From NCBI GenBank assembly GCA_021781575.1, contig JAJXWP010000004.1, positions 91,042 to 155,041 on the forward strand: a stretch of DNA of 64,000 nt, given 5' to 3'. Of the stretch, positions 55,418-64,000 are shown one piece after another. A model generated the notes under the pieces. It was given only the letters and a program-made list of their open reading frames with translations. It was not told the DNA's origin and did no database searches. The number at the start of each line of letters is the position of its first letter. Positions within the stretch are counted from its first letter, which is position 1. Source of the DNA: Pseudomonadota bacterium (GTDB lineage: Bacteria; Pseudomonadota; Alphaproteobacteria; Rhodospirillales; Magnetospirillaceae). The translations under genes and the position numbers were made by a program.

Positions 55418-55708
55418 ATGAAATTCGAATCCGTCGACCAGGCCTATGAATTGGTTGAGCAAGCGTGGAAGCTGAGCGAGGCGGCACGTGACTACGTGAA
55501 GGCCGCCAACCGGGATGTGCCCTTGCAGGAAATCGTCGACAAGGTGTTCCTGCCGTCGGGGCTGGTCGATGTCGAGAAGACTCAGAAGGAAGGCGGCAAC
55601 CCGCCGAAGATGTTCCTGAAATCGCCCTACGGCCTGCAATACCGCCCCGAGTACAAGGACTGGATCCCCTTCCGGCACGGCCCGGTCGAACTGCCGCCGT
55701 TGACCTAA
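55418..55708 (+). CDS. Small protein of unknown function
   Basis: This 96-residue protein is acidic and soluble-looking, with an N-terminal helical part (ESVDQAYELVEQAWKLSEAA) and a Pro-rich C-terminal part (LKSPYGLQYRPEYKDWIPF). No signal peptide. Codon use is normal for the window, and the stop is immediately followed by a strong hairpin, which supports it being real. No family recognised. Confidence 0.55.
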   Translation: MKFESVDQAYELVEQAWKLSEAARDYVKAANRDVPLQEIVDKVFLPSGLVDVEKTQKEGGNPPKMFLKSPYGLQYRPEYKDWIPFRHGPVELPPLT

Positions 55709-55748
55709 TGCACCGACACAAACTGAAGATTCAGTTTGTGTCGGTGCA
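55709..55748 (+). terminator. Perfect 18-bp stem-loop after small gene
   Basis: TGCACCGACACAAACTGA (55709-55726) and its exact complement (55731-55748) enclose an AGAT loop, starting directly after the TAA stop. No T-tract follows closely, although TGGTTTTTGA appears 9 nt later. It probably ends transcription or protects the mRNA end. It can also be read from the other strand. Confidence 0.6.
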
Positions 55749-55765
55749 CTAGCCTTGGTTTTTGA

Positions 55766-55911
55766 CCCTCGCCGGGCGGGCGCATCCGCGCCCTTGGCCG
55801 CGCCCGCAATGGGCGCTGGAACAAGGAAATCCGCCAACCAGCCGCCGTTGAGGCGGCGGCCGTGCCGCCCGCTTGCGGGCAAACGACGCCCGCAGGGCGG
55901 CTGGTTGGCGG
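55766..55911. repeat. Partial CCCTCGCCGGGCGG element plus 16-bp inverted repeat
   Basis: The core CCCTCGCCGGGCGG (55766-55779) occurs here without its usual left flank. It is followed by a perfect 16-bp inverted repeat: CCGCCAACCAGCCGCC (55831-55846) and its complement at 55896-55911, enclosing a GC-rich loop that has smaller stems. Together with the transposase remnant this fills the 353-nt gene-free gap 55709-56061. Confidence 0.55.
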
Positions 55912-55913
55912 TT

Positions 55914-56000
55914 CTGCGGATTGCCACACGCTACGAGAAGGCCGATGAACGCTTCGCCGCGATGATCTACCTCGTCAGCGCCGCCCTCGCTCTGCGCTGA
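55914..56000 (+). pseudogene. Transposase C-terminal remnant (IS5-like)
   Basis: The reading frame ending TGA at 55998-56000 encodes RIATRYEKADERFAAMIYLVSAALALR. This looks like the C-terminal end of an IS5/IS427-type transposase, where the R-Y-x-K and the hydrophobic end helix are conserved. Nothing of the catalytic core is present. It is a scar of an insertion event beside meaA. The following 61 nt show nothing notable. Confidence 0.6.
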
Positions 56001-56061
56001 ATGTCAACAGCATGGGGGCATCACCAGTCCCGCTCACCGCCTATTGCTCTGACGGGAAACC

Positions 56062-58065
56062 TCACGCCGCCTTGGTCGCCACGATCTCGACGATGTCGCC
56101 CATGATGGCGGTCAGATCGTAGTCCTTCGGGGTATAGATCCGGGCGCAACCGGCGCTCAGCAGCGTCTTTTCATCCTCGGGCGGAATGATGCCGCCGGCC
56201 ACCACCGGCACATCGTCCAAGCCGGCCGCCTTCATCCGCGCCAGCACGTCGGTTACCAGCGACACATGGCTGCCCGACAGGATCGACAGCCCGACCACGT
56301 GCACGCCTTCCTCCAGCGCCGCGTTGACGATTTGCGCCGGGGTCAGGCGGATGCCTTCGTAGACGACCTCCATGCCGGCATCGCGGGCCCTGACGGCGAT
56401 CTGCTCGGCACCATTGGAATGGCCGTCCAGGCCCGGCTTGCCGACCAGCATCTTCACCCGCCGGCCGAGCCGGGCGCTGACCTGTTCGACCCGCTCGCGC
56501 ACCGCCTTCAGCCGCTCGCCCGAGTCGCGCCCGCTCACCCTTCCGACCCCGGTCGGCGCCCGATACTCGCCATAGATCTCGCGGAGCGACCCGGCCCACT
56601 CGCCGCCGGTCACACCGGCATGGGCGCAGGCGATCGACGGCTCCATGATGTTGCGCCCTTCCTTGGCGGCGCTCTTCAACTGATCGAGGGCGGCCGCGAC
56701 CGCCTTGCCGTCACGCTGGGCCCGCCACGCCGCCAGCCGCTCGACCTGTTCGGCTTCGGCCTTGGCGTCGACGGTAAGGATGGCGCCGTCGCCGGTGGTC
56801 AGCGGGCTGGGCGCCGCCTCGGTGAACCGGTTGACCCCGACCACCACCTGTTCGCCGGCTTCGATCGCGGCCAGACGGCGGCTGTTGGATTCGACCAGTT
56901 TCTGCTTCATGTAGCTCGACTCGACGGCGGCCACGGCGCCGCCCATGCCGTCGATACGGGCCAGTTCCTCCCTCGCCTCCGCCTTCAGCGCCTCGACCTT
57001 GGCGGTGATCTCGGCCGACCCGTCGAAAATATCGCCGAACTCCAGCAAATCGGTCTCATAGGCCATGATCTGCTGCAGGCGCAGCGACCACTGCTGGTCC
57101 CACGGCCGCGGCAGGCCCAGCGCCTCGTTCCAGGCCGGCAGTTGCACGGCCCGCGCCCGGGCGTTCTTCGACAGCACCACGGCGAGCATTTCCAGCAGGA
57201 TGCGATAGACGTTGTTCTCCGGTTGCTGCTCGGTCAGCCCCAGCGAATTCACCTGAACGCCGTAGCGGAACCGGCGCATCTTCTCGTCGGCGACGCCGTA
57301 GCGATCGCGACAGATTTCGTCCCACAGCTCGCCGAACGCCCGCATCTTGCAAAGCTCGGTCAGAAAGCGGATGCCGGCGTTGACGAAGAAGCTGATGCGC
57401 CCGACCACCTGGCCGAATTCGGCCGCCGGCACCTGCCCCGAGGCCTTGACCCGGTCGAGTATGGCGATGGCGGTGGCCAGGGCGAAGGCCAGCTCCTGCT
57501 CGGGCGTCGCGCCGGCCTCCTGCAGGTGGTACGAGCAGACGTTCATCGGATTCCATTTCGGGACATCCCGATAGGTGAAGGCGATGACATCGGTGGTCAA
57601 TTTCAGCGACGGCTCGGGCGGGAAGATGTAGGTGCCGCGCGACAGATATTCCTTGATCACGTCGTTTTGCGTCGTCCCGGCCAGGGCGCCGCGCGCCGCG
57701 CCCTGACGCTCGGCGGTGGCGATGTAGAGAGACAGCAGCCAGGCGGCCGGCGCGTTGATGGTCATCGAGGTGTTCATCTTGTCCAGAGGGATGCCCTCGA
57801 ACATTGCCGCCATGTCCCCCAAATGACAGATAGGCACGCCCACTTTGCCGACTTCGCCGCGGGCCAGAGGATGGTCCGAGTCGTAGCCGGTCTGGGTCGG
57901 CAGGTCGAACGCCACCGACAGGCCCGTCTGACCGCGGGCCAGGTTGGTGCGGAACAGGCGGTTGGTTTCGATGGCCGAGGAATGGCCCGAATAGGTGCGG
58001 AACAGCCAGGGCTTCTCGGCGATGGGCGCGGCCTGGCGCGTCGCGCCGGCAGGCGTGGTGGTCAT
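56062..58065 (-). CDS. meaA: Ethylmalonyl-CoA mutase (MeaA)
   Basis: This B12-dependent mutase converts (2R)-ethylmalonyl-CoA to (2S)-methylsuccinyl-CoA in the ethylmalonyl-CoA pathway. The catalytic TIM-barrel part occupies about residues 1-530 (WLFRTYSGHSSAIETNRLFR, SVAFDLPTQTGYDSDHP). The C-terminal cobalamin-binding domain has the DGHSNG motif, with the ligand His549. The single-chain, 667-residue form fits the MeaA/Ecm clade. I placed the start at 58065 (MTTTPAGATRQ); upstream codons are AT-rich leader. It is divergent from ccr, whose product feeds it. Assignment against methylmalonyl-CoA mutase rests on linkage to ccr and mcd. Confidence 0.92.
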   Translation of the reverse strand: MTTTPAGATRQAAPIAEKPWLFRTYSGHSSAIETNRLFRTNLARGQTGLSVAFDLPTQTGYDSDHPLARGEVGKVGVPICHLGDMAAMFEGIPLDKMNTSMTINAPAAWLLSLYIATAERQGAARGALAGTTQNDVIKEYLSRGTYIFPPEPSLKLTTDVIAFTYRDVPKWNPMNVCSYHLQEAGATPEQELAFALATAIAILDRVKASGQVPAAEFGQVVGRISFFVNAGIRFLTELCKMRAFGELWDEICRDRYGVADEKMRRFRYGVQVNSLGLTEQQPENNVYRILLEMLAVVLSKNARARAVQLPAWNEALGLPRPWDQQWSLRLQQIMAYETDLLEFGDIFDGSAEITAKVEALKAEAREELARIDGMGGAVAAVESSYMKQKLVESNSRRLAAIEAGEQVVVGVNRFTEAAPSPLTTGDGAILTVDAKAEAEQVERLAAWRAQRDGKAVAAALDQLKSAAKEGRNIMEPSIACAHAGVTGGEWAGSLREIYGEYRAPTGVGRVSGRDSGERLKAVRERVEQVSARLGRRVKMLVGKPGLDGHSNGAEQIAVRARDAGMEVVYEGIRLTPAQIVNAALEEGVHVVGLSILSGSHVSLVTDVLARMKAAGLDDVPVVAGGIIPPEDEKTLLSAGCARIYTPKDYDLTAIMGDIVEIVATKAA

Positions 58066-58364
58066 TGGGAACTCCGGGTTACGAACGCTTAACAGATTGA
58101 AAATCCACCGAACTGCTACCGTTTCGGCATTAAAGTTACGCAATACAGCAAATTCACGAAACAAACTATCATTTTGTGCATTGCGAAGAAAGATGCAAAA
58201 CGTTATGAGTTGATTGAACACGGGTGCAGTGCGGCATGGCGGCAGCCACCCGGGTGCCGAAACCATTCAGATGGTTCACGGCGGCGGGTTTATCACCGCC
58301 CCTCGCCGGGCGGGGCCATCCGGCGAGGGGCAAGCACCAGGTCAAGGCGAAGGAGTCGAGGACG
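58066..58364. promoter_or_regulatory. Divergent control region between meaA and ccr
   Basis: This 299-nt gap must contain promoters for both genes. Its meaA-side half (58080-58215) is much lower in GC than the surroundings, with tracts such as CAAACTATCATTTTGTGC and GATGCAAAACG. The ccr-side half holds a composite palindromic repeat. I do not see a convincing -10/-35 pair or a proven operator; TetR-type regulators control ccr in some methylotrophs. Confidence 0.45.
58250..58331. repeat. Composite palindromic element upstream of ccr
   Basis: GCCCCTCGCCGG (58298-58309) and its complement (58320-58331) form a 12-bp stem around a 10-nt loop. On its left, AAACCATTCAGATGGTTCACGG can form a small hairpin and the GGTTCACGGCGGCGGGTTTATCA stretch resembles the other copies. 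The element ends 18 nt before the AGGAG of the ccr ribosome binding site. Confidence 0.65.
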
Positions 58365-59651
58365 ATGAGTGAAGCGGCGCAGGCGATCAATCTCCATCCT
58401 GCCCAGACGGTCAAGGATCTCTACGAGATCGGCGAGATCCCCCCGCTTGGCCATGTGCCGGCGAAGATGTACGCCTGGGCCATCCGCAAGGAGCGCCACG
58501 GCCAGCCCGATACCGCAATGCAATGCGAGGTGGTCGACACCCCGGAGATCGATTCGCACGACGTGCTGATCATGGTGATGGCCGCCGGAGTCAACTACAA
58601 CGGCGTCTGGGCGTCCCTGGGCAAACCGATTTCGCCTTTCGACTACCACAAGGCACCCTACCACATCGCCGGCTCGGACGCCGCCGGCATCGTCTGGAAG
58701 GTGGGCAGCAAGGTCAAACGGTGGAAGGTCGGCGACGAGGTGGTTGTGCACTGCAACCAGACCGACGGCGACGACGAGGAATGCAACGGCGGCGACCCCA
58801 TGAACTCGCCCAGCCAGCGCATCTGGGGCTACGAAACCCCCGATGGATCGTTTGCTCAATTCACCCGCGTCCAGGCGCAGCAGGTCATGGCCCGCCCGAA
58901 GCATCTGACCTGGGAGGAATCGGGCTGCTACGTACTGACGCTGGCCACCGCCTACCGCATGCTGTTCGGCCACCGCCCGCATATCCTGAGACCCGGACAA
59001 AATGTGCTGGTCTGGGGTGCCTCGGGCGGGTTGGGGTCGATGGCCATCCAGCTGATCGCCGTCTCCGGGGCGCACGCTATCGGTGTCATCTCGGACGAAG
59101 ACAAGCGGGACTTCGTGATGAACCTCGGGGCCCGGGGGGTCATCAACCGCAAGAACTTCGACTGCTGGGGCCAGTTGCCCGACGTCGACGGCGACCCGGC
59201 CGAATTCGCCGCCTACATGAAGAAGGTGCGCGAGTTCGGCAAGGCCATCTGGGACATCACCGGCAAAGGCAACGACGTCGATTTCGTCTTCGAGCATCCC
59301 GGTGAAGCCACCTTCCCCGTCTCCTGCAACGTGGTCAAGCGCGGTGGCATGGTGGTGTTCTGCGCCGGCACCACCGGCTTCAACCTGACCTTCGACGCCC
59401 GCTTCGTGTGGATGCGCCAGAAGCGCATCCAGGGCAGCCATTTCGCCAACCTGCTGCAGTCGGCGCAGGCCAACCAGCTGGTCATCGAGCGGCGGATCGA
59501 CCCTTGCATGTCGGAAGTATTCTCCTGGGAGGAGATCCCGACGGCGCATATGAAGATGCTGAAGAACCAGCACAAGCCCGGCAACATGGCGGTCCTGGTC
59601 CAGGCCAAGAAGCCCGGCCGGCGGAGCCTGGAAGACTGCATCGAAGGCTGA
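58365..59651 (+). CDS. ccr: Crotonyl-CoA carboxylase/reductase
   Basis: Ccr carboxylates crotonyl-CoA with CO2 and NADPH to (2S)-ethylmalonyl-CoA, the key step of the ethylmalonyl-CoA pathway for growth on C2 or C1 compounds. The 428-residue protein is an MDR-type reductase with the NADP loop WGASGGLGSMA and the VVVHCNQTDGDDEECNGGDPM stretch typical of Ccr. The CO2-pocket blocks NYNGVWA and GSHFANL are present. ATG 58365 follows AGGAG by 10 nt. It is followed after a repeat element by mcd, and divergent from meaA. Confidence 0.95.
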   Translation: MSEAAQAINLHPAQTVKDLYEIGEIPPLGHVPAKMYAWAIRKERHGQPDTAMQCEVVDTPEIDSHDVLIMVMAAGVNYNGVWASLGKPISPFDYHKAPYHIAGSDAAGIVWKVGSKVKRWKVGDEVVVHCNQTDGDDEECNGGDPMNSPSQRIWGYETPDGSFAQFTRVQAQQVMARPKHLTWEESGCYVLTLATAYRMLFGHRPHILRPGQNVLVWGASGGLGSMAIQLIAVSGAHAIGVISDEDKRDFVMNLGARGVINRKNFDCWGQLPDVDGDPAEFAAYMKKVREFGKAIWDITGKGNDVDFVFEHPGEATFPVSCNVVKRGGMVVFCAGTTGFNLTFDARFVWMRQKRIQGSHFANLLQSAQANQLVIERRIDPCMSEVFSWEEIPTAHMKMLKNQHKPGNMAVLVQAKKPGRRSLEDCIEG

Positions 59652-59658
59652 GCTTTTT

Positions 59659-59726
59659 CGTCATGCCCGGGCTTGACCCGGGCATCCATGGATCGCCGGG
59701 TCAAGCCCGGCGATGACGGTTTTTTA
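59659..59726 (+). repeat. CGTCAT...ATGACG palindromic repeat with T-tract
   Basis: From 59659 to 59718 the sequence is an imperfect inverted repeat, CGTCATGCCCGGGCTTGACC with a matching GGTCAAGCCCGGCGATGACG arm, typical of a dispersed alphaproteobacterial repeat. It is followed by GTTTTTTATA (59719-59728). The stem plus T-run looks like an intrinsic terminator and lies between ccr and mcd, so it could lower mcd transcription. Confidence 0.65.
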
Positions 59727-59739
59727 TACGGAGATTCCT

Positions 59740-61401
59740 ATGACTGCCGATGCCCTGCTCCCCGATCTGCTGCCCGCCTGCGCCGAAGCCGTCGACGCGG
59801 TGCGCGACCTGCAGGCAGCCGCCCGCCGAGGCGTCCTCGCCCTGGTGACATCGGACGGCAAGATCGATGCCGAGCGGCTCGAGACCCACCAATTCGCCGC
59901 CCATGGGTTCGCCTGGCTGTCCACCTATGTGGAGGCCCTGGCCCAGATGCTGGGCTGGGCCCAGCGGCTGGAGGCGGCAGACAAGCTGGGCGAGTTGGAG
60001 CGGCTGATCCTGCAGGCGGCATTCGGGGAATACCTGAACCAGATTTTCGGCGGCATTCCGATGAGCCAGACGGAGATCGTCCGGCCGGCCGATTTCGGCA
60101 TCGACAGCTCGACGCAGCACAAGTTGCTGACCGCGCCGCTGACCCTGCTCCGGCGCCAAGGCAACGGCGATGCGACGCGCGCCCGCATCGCCGAGCTGAT
60201 CAAGGACGGACATCACTGGGGCGAGGCCGGGCTCGATGATGAAACCCTGGAACTGGTGCGCGACCAGTTTCACCGCTTCGTCGAGGACCAGGTGGTCCCG
60301 TTCGCCCATGAATGGCATCTGAAGGACGAACTGATCCCCATTTCGGTGGTCGATACCATGTCCGAGCTGGGCGTCTTCGGTCTGACCATCCCCGAGGAAT
60401 ACGGCGGCCTCGGCATGGGGAAGACGGCCATGTGCGTGGTCACCGAGGAATTGTCGCGCGGCTATATCGGCGTCGGCTCCCTGGGAACCCGCTCGGAAAT
60501 CGCCGCCGAACTGATTCGCCTGGGCGGAACCGAGGAGCAGAAGCGGCATTACCTGCCGAAGATCGCCTCGGGTGAAATTCTGCCCACCGCCGTCTTCACC
60601 GAGCCCAACACCGGGTCGGATCTGGGCTCGCTCCGCACCCGTGCGATCAAGGATGGCGACCGCTACAAGGTCACCGGCAACAAGACCTGGATCACCCATG
60701 CCTCGCGCTCCGACCTGATGACGCTCCTGGTGCGCACCAACGCCGAAACCAAGGACTGGCGTGGGCTGTCCATGCTGCTGGCGGAAAAACCGCGCGGCAC
60801 CGAGGCCGAGCCGTTTCCGGCCAAGGGGATGACCGGCGGCGAGATCAAGGTGCTGGGTTATCGCGGCATGAAGGAGTACGAGCTCGGCTTCGACGCCTTC
60901 GAGGTGCCGGCGGCCAATCTGCTGGGCGGAACCGAGGGCCAAGGCTTCAAGCAACTGATGGCGACCTTCGAATCGGCCCGCGTGCAGACCGCCGCCCGCG
61001 CCGTCGGGGTCGCCCAATGCGCGCTGGAGACCGGCATGCGCTACGCGCAGGAGCGCGTCCAGTTCGGCAAACCGCTCTACGCTTTCCCCCGCGTCTTCGG
61101 CAAGATCGCCTGGATGGCGGTGGAGACGATGATCGCCCGCCAGCTGACCTATTTCGCCGCCCGCGAGAAGGATAGCGAACGGCGCTGCGATATCGAGGCT
61201 GGAATGGCCAAGCTGCTGGCCGCCCGCGTGGCCTGGGCCAATGCCGACAACGCCCTGCAGGTCCATGGCGGCAACGGCTATGCCGAGGAATACCAGATCA
61301 GTCGAATCCTGTGCGATGCCCGCATCCTCAACATCTTCGAAGGAGCGGCGGAAATCCAGGCGCAGGTGGTGGCGCGCGGACTGCTGGGCGGACGCAACTG
61401 A
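59740..61401 (+). CDS. mcd: (2S)-Methylsuccinyl-CoA dehydrogenase
   Basis: Mcd oxidises (2S)-methylsuccinyl-CoA to mesaconyl-CoA with FAD, a step of the ethylmalonyl-CoA pathway. The 553-residue protein is an acyl-CoA dehydrogenase with an N-terminal extension of about 150 residues, characteristic of Mcd. Family blocks are TEPNTGSDLGSLRT, RVQTAARAVGVAQ and HGGNGYAEEY. The active-site Glu lies in IFEGAAEIQ near the C-terminus. ATG 59740 has GGAG 6 nt upstream. Directly downstream of ccr in the same direction; the mesaconyl-CoA hydratase gene is not in the window. Confidence 0.93.
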   Translation: MTADALLPDLLPACAEAVDAVRDLQAAARRGVLALVTSDGKIDAERLETHQFAAHGFAWLSTYVEALAQMLGWAQRLEAADKLGELERLILQAAFGEYLNQIFGGIPMSQTEIVRPADFGIDSSTQHKLLTAPLTLLRRQGNGDATRARIAELIKDGHHWGEAGLDDETLELVRDQFHRFVEDQVVPFAHEWHLKDELIPISVVDTMSELGVFGLTIPEEYGGLGMGKTAMCVVTEELSRGYIGVGSLGTRSEIAAELIRLGGTEEQKRHYLPKIASGEILPTAVFTEPNTGSDLGSLRTRAIKDGDRYKVTGNKTWITHASRSDLMTLLVRTNAETKDWRGLSMLLAEKPRGTEAEPFPAKGMTGGEIKVLGYRGMKEYELGFDAFEVPAANLLGGTEGQGFKQLMATFESARVQTAARAVGVAQCALETGMRYAQERVQFGKPLYAFPRVFGKIAWMAVETMIARQLTYFAAREKDSERRCDIEAGMAKLLAARVAWANADNALQVHGGNGYAEEYQISRILCDARILNIFEGAAEIQAQVVARGLLGGRN

Positions 61402-61434
61402 GCTGGCAGGTCCTATAAAAGACCCCCGCCATTG

Positions 61435-61467
61435 GTCCAGGGGAGCCGCCTGACGGCTCCCCTGGAC
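61435..61467 (+). terminator. Strong 14-bp stem-loop downstream of mcd
   Basis: GTCCAGGGGAGCCG (61435-61448) pairs perfectly with CGGCTCCCCTGGAC (61454-61467) around a 5-nt loop, 34 nt after the mcd stop. There is no T-run. It probably ends or stabilises the ccr-mcd transcript. The rest of the 213-nt gap to gmd shows no further gene. Confidence 0.6.
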
Positions 61468-61578
61468 TGTGCCATTGGAGGGTTGATTAACCTCCCCCGC
61501 ACGTTCAGGCTGAGCTCGACGTCGAAGCCGGCAATCGGCTGTTTTTGGTTGGCAATCCTGCCGGCTATTGATATCTGA

Positions 61579-62652
<1,074 letters not shown>

Positions 62653-62666
62653 GCCCGGATTCCGCC

Positions 62667-63782
62667 ATGTCGGAGCGGCTGCCCGTCCTGCTGTGGCATC
62701 TCGGCCGCCGTGGCGGAGGACCGCGTTATACGCTGGAATTGGCCCAGGAGCTGGCCAAGCGCAACGACGTCGAACTGCATCTGGCCTTGTCCAGGCAATC
62801 GGAGCTTTTCGACGAAACCAGCGCTCTGGGCATCCCGACCCTTGCCGTCGACACCTATAGCGGCGTCGGCGGCTTTCTGGCCGGCATGCCGCGCATTCCG
62901 GCGATCGCCCAGACGATGCGCGCCTATGTGGAGCGGCACCACCTGACGGTGGCCCTGTGCAGCATGGCCCATCTGTGGAACATGCTTCTGGTACCGGCGC
63001 TGAAGAAGGGGGGCGCGGCCAACTGCCTGGTGATCCACGACGCCGTGCCGCATTCCGGCGACAACTATGCGATCCGCCATCTGATGATCCGGCGGGACAT
63101 CCGCCAGGCCGACGCGCTGATCGCCCTGTCCAGCGCGGTCGGCCGGAGGCTGATCGAAGACTATCACTGCCCGGCCAATCGCGTCTGGACATCGTCCATG
63201 GGGCCCTTCCGCTACGGCGTCCCCGGCCAGCGCCAGGTGCGGCGGCTCGGCCCGCCGCCGCACCGCCTCCTGTTCTTCGGCCGCCTGCGCCCGTACAAGG
63301 GACTGGCCAACCTGCTCGAAGCCATGCGCATCCTGGACCGCCGAGGCATCCCTGTCACCTTGCAGGTGGCCGGCGACGGAACCATCGACCTGCCGCCCTT
63401 GCCACCCAACGTCCGCCTCGAGCGGCGCTGGGTGCCGGAAGGCGAGATCGGCGGCCTGTTCGCCGATATCGACCTGGTGATTCTCCCCTACTCCGAGGCA
63501 AGCCAGTCCGGAGTAATCCCCATCGCCCACCATTTCGGCGTGCCGGCGGTGGTGACTCCGTCGGGCGGCCTGCCCGAGCAACTGGGATTCGGCACGAAAG
63601 GCTTCATCGCCGCGGACGGCTCGCCGCCGGCCCTGGCCGACGCCATCCAGGCCGCGTTGTCCGACCCCGAGCGCTATGCGAGGACATCCGCCGCCATTCT
63701 CCATTGCGAGACCGACGCGCGATGGGCCAAGGCGGCCGACGACCTGGTCGAAGTGCTGCGTTCGGTGGCCCTCGTGCACTGA
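62667..63782 (+). CDS. GT4 family glycosyltransferase
   Basis: This 371-residue protein has the GT-B fold of GT4 enzymes. The N-terminal half begins VLLWHLGRRGGGPRYTLEL; the C-terminal donor half has LLFFGRLRPYKGLANLLEAM and LPYSEASQSGVIPIAHHFGVP, the usual nucleotide-sugar site. No membrane segment is seen. It starts 14 nt after gmd, so the two probably act together in making a fucose- or deoxymannose-containing glycan. Donor and acceptor are unknown. Confidence 0.8.
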   Translation: MSERLPVLLWHLGRRGGGPRYTLELAQELAKRNDVELHLALSRQSELFDETSALGIPTLAVDTYSGVGGFLAGMPRIPAIAQTMRAYVERHHLTVALCSMAHLWNMLLVPALKKGGAANCLVIHDAVPHSGDNYAIRHLMIRRDIRQADALIALSSAVGRRLIEDYHCPANRVWTSSMGPFRYGVPGQRQVRRLGPPPHRLLFFGRLRPYKGLANLLEAMRILDRRGIPVTLQVAGDGTIDLPPLPPNVRLERRWVPEGEIGGLFADIDLVILPYSEASQSGVIPIAHHFGVPAVVTPSGGLPEQLGFGTKGFIAADGSPPALADAIQAALSDPERYARTSAAILHCETDARWAKAADDLVEVLRSVALVH

Positions 63783-63840
63783 ACCTTTTGCAAGGTTCAG
63801 TGCAGCAGGTCTATCAAGGCCCCTCGCCGGGCGGCGGCGG
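63776..63840. repeat. Composite palindromic element with hairpin over a stop codon
   Basis: GCACTGAACCTT and AAGGTTCAGTGC form a perfect 12-bp stem with a TTGC loop (63776-63803). The arm overlaps the TGA stop of the glycosyltransferase gene. The TGCAGCAGGTCTATCAAGGC stretch and the CCCTCGCCGGGCGG core follow (to about 63834). It is the second closest match to the copy at 54.3 kb. Confidence 0.7.
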
Positions 63841-63849
63841 CCGACACCC

Positions 63850-64000
63850 CCTCCCTGGAACTACAATTGTTCCAACCTGCGGTGCGCCTTGTACAGTAAC
63901 TTCTGTCGATAGCAAATCAAGTTGACCGGTTTTTGTAGCACGTGGTTTGTCCGCTTTTGGTTCGCCGGGGGTGGGGGTACCCCCACCCCCGGCGGCCGGC
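63850..64000. other. Gene-free window end with a 30-bp perfect palindrome
   Basis: No gene is visible in the last 218 nt. The stretch 63866-63960 is lower in GC than the surroundings and includes TTGACCGGTTTTTGTAGCAC, which might be the end of a mobile element cut by the window. At 63964-63993 the bases GCCGGGGGTGGGGGT and their complement meet at a TA centre, a perfect 30-bp palindrome of G- and C-runs. Confidence 0.4.

Overview
The window is high-GC DNA with dense, partly overlapping operons. It looks like a chromosomal segment of an alphaproteobacterium, most likely a Rhodospirillales/Magnetospirillum-like organism. This rests on the DUF374-waaA-lpxK-lpxL order, the DUF3035-lspA-ileS-ribF order, the ethylmalonyl-CoA pathway genes meaA/ccr/mcd, and dispersed CGTCAT...ATGACG repeats. 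It is an inference, not a database result. I saw no rRNA or tRNA genes and no CRISPR array.

Region 1 (1-13.5 kb) is housekeeping and envelope biogenesis. It holds a partial FlgO-like lipoprotein, a four-gene lipid A/Kdo operon, a pair of M16 peptidases (one with an intact zinc motif, one without), DUF3035 lipoprotein, lspA, ileS, ribF, a MaoC-type hydratase and a small lipoprotein. A GH13 alpha-glucosidase-type enzyme and a His-rich lytic transglycosylase follow (13.5-16.1 kb).

Region 2 (16.1-43.6 kb) is the most unusual part. A minus-strand operon of seven tightly packed genes runs from 39.3 kb down to 16.1 kb: a TpsB outer-membrane transporter, a 4098-residue TpsA exoprotein with about 65 GLUG-type repeats, an exported TPR-CHAT caspase-like protease, an unknown exported protein, a CHASE2 adenylate cyclase, a TPR glycosyltransferase and a GlcNAc-transferase-like/methyltransferase fusion. 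Most junctions overlap by 4-7 nt or lie 1-19 nt apart. Divergent from it are an O-antigen-ligase-like membrane protein with a C-terminal DUF4214-like domain and a second TPR glycosyltransferase paralogous to the first. I read this as one surface-adhesin system combining secretion, possible processing, glycosylation and cAMP signalling. The functional links are inferred from gene order.

Region 3 (43.7-54.2 kb) carries a zinc-ribbon protein, an unidentified 365-residue protein, rfbB/rfbA (dTDP-sugar synthesis), a GT2-GT4 fusion glycosyltransferase and a complete branched-chain amino-acid-type ABC transporter (livG-livF-livJ-livH-livM).

Region 4 (54.3-64 kb) has two small hypothetical genes, a histidine phosphatase, a transposase remnant, the ethylmalonyl-CoA genes (meaA divergent from ccr-mcd), gmd and a GT4 glycosyltransferase. 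Composite palindromic repeats with a CCCTCGCCGGGCGG core recur five times between 43.7 and 63.8 kb. Three copies lie just upstream of ribosome binding sites.
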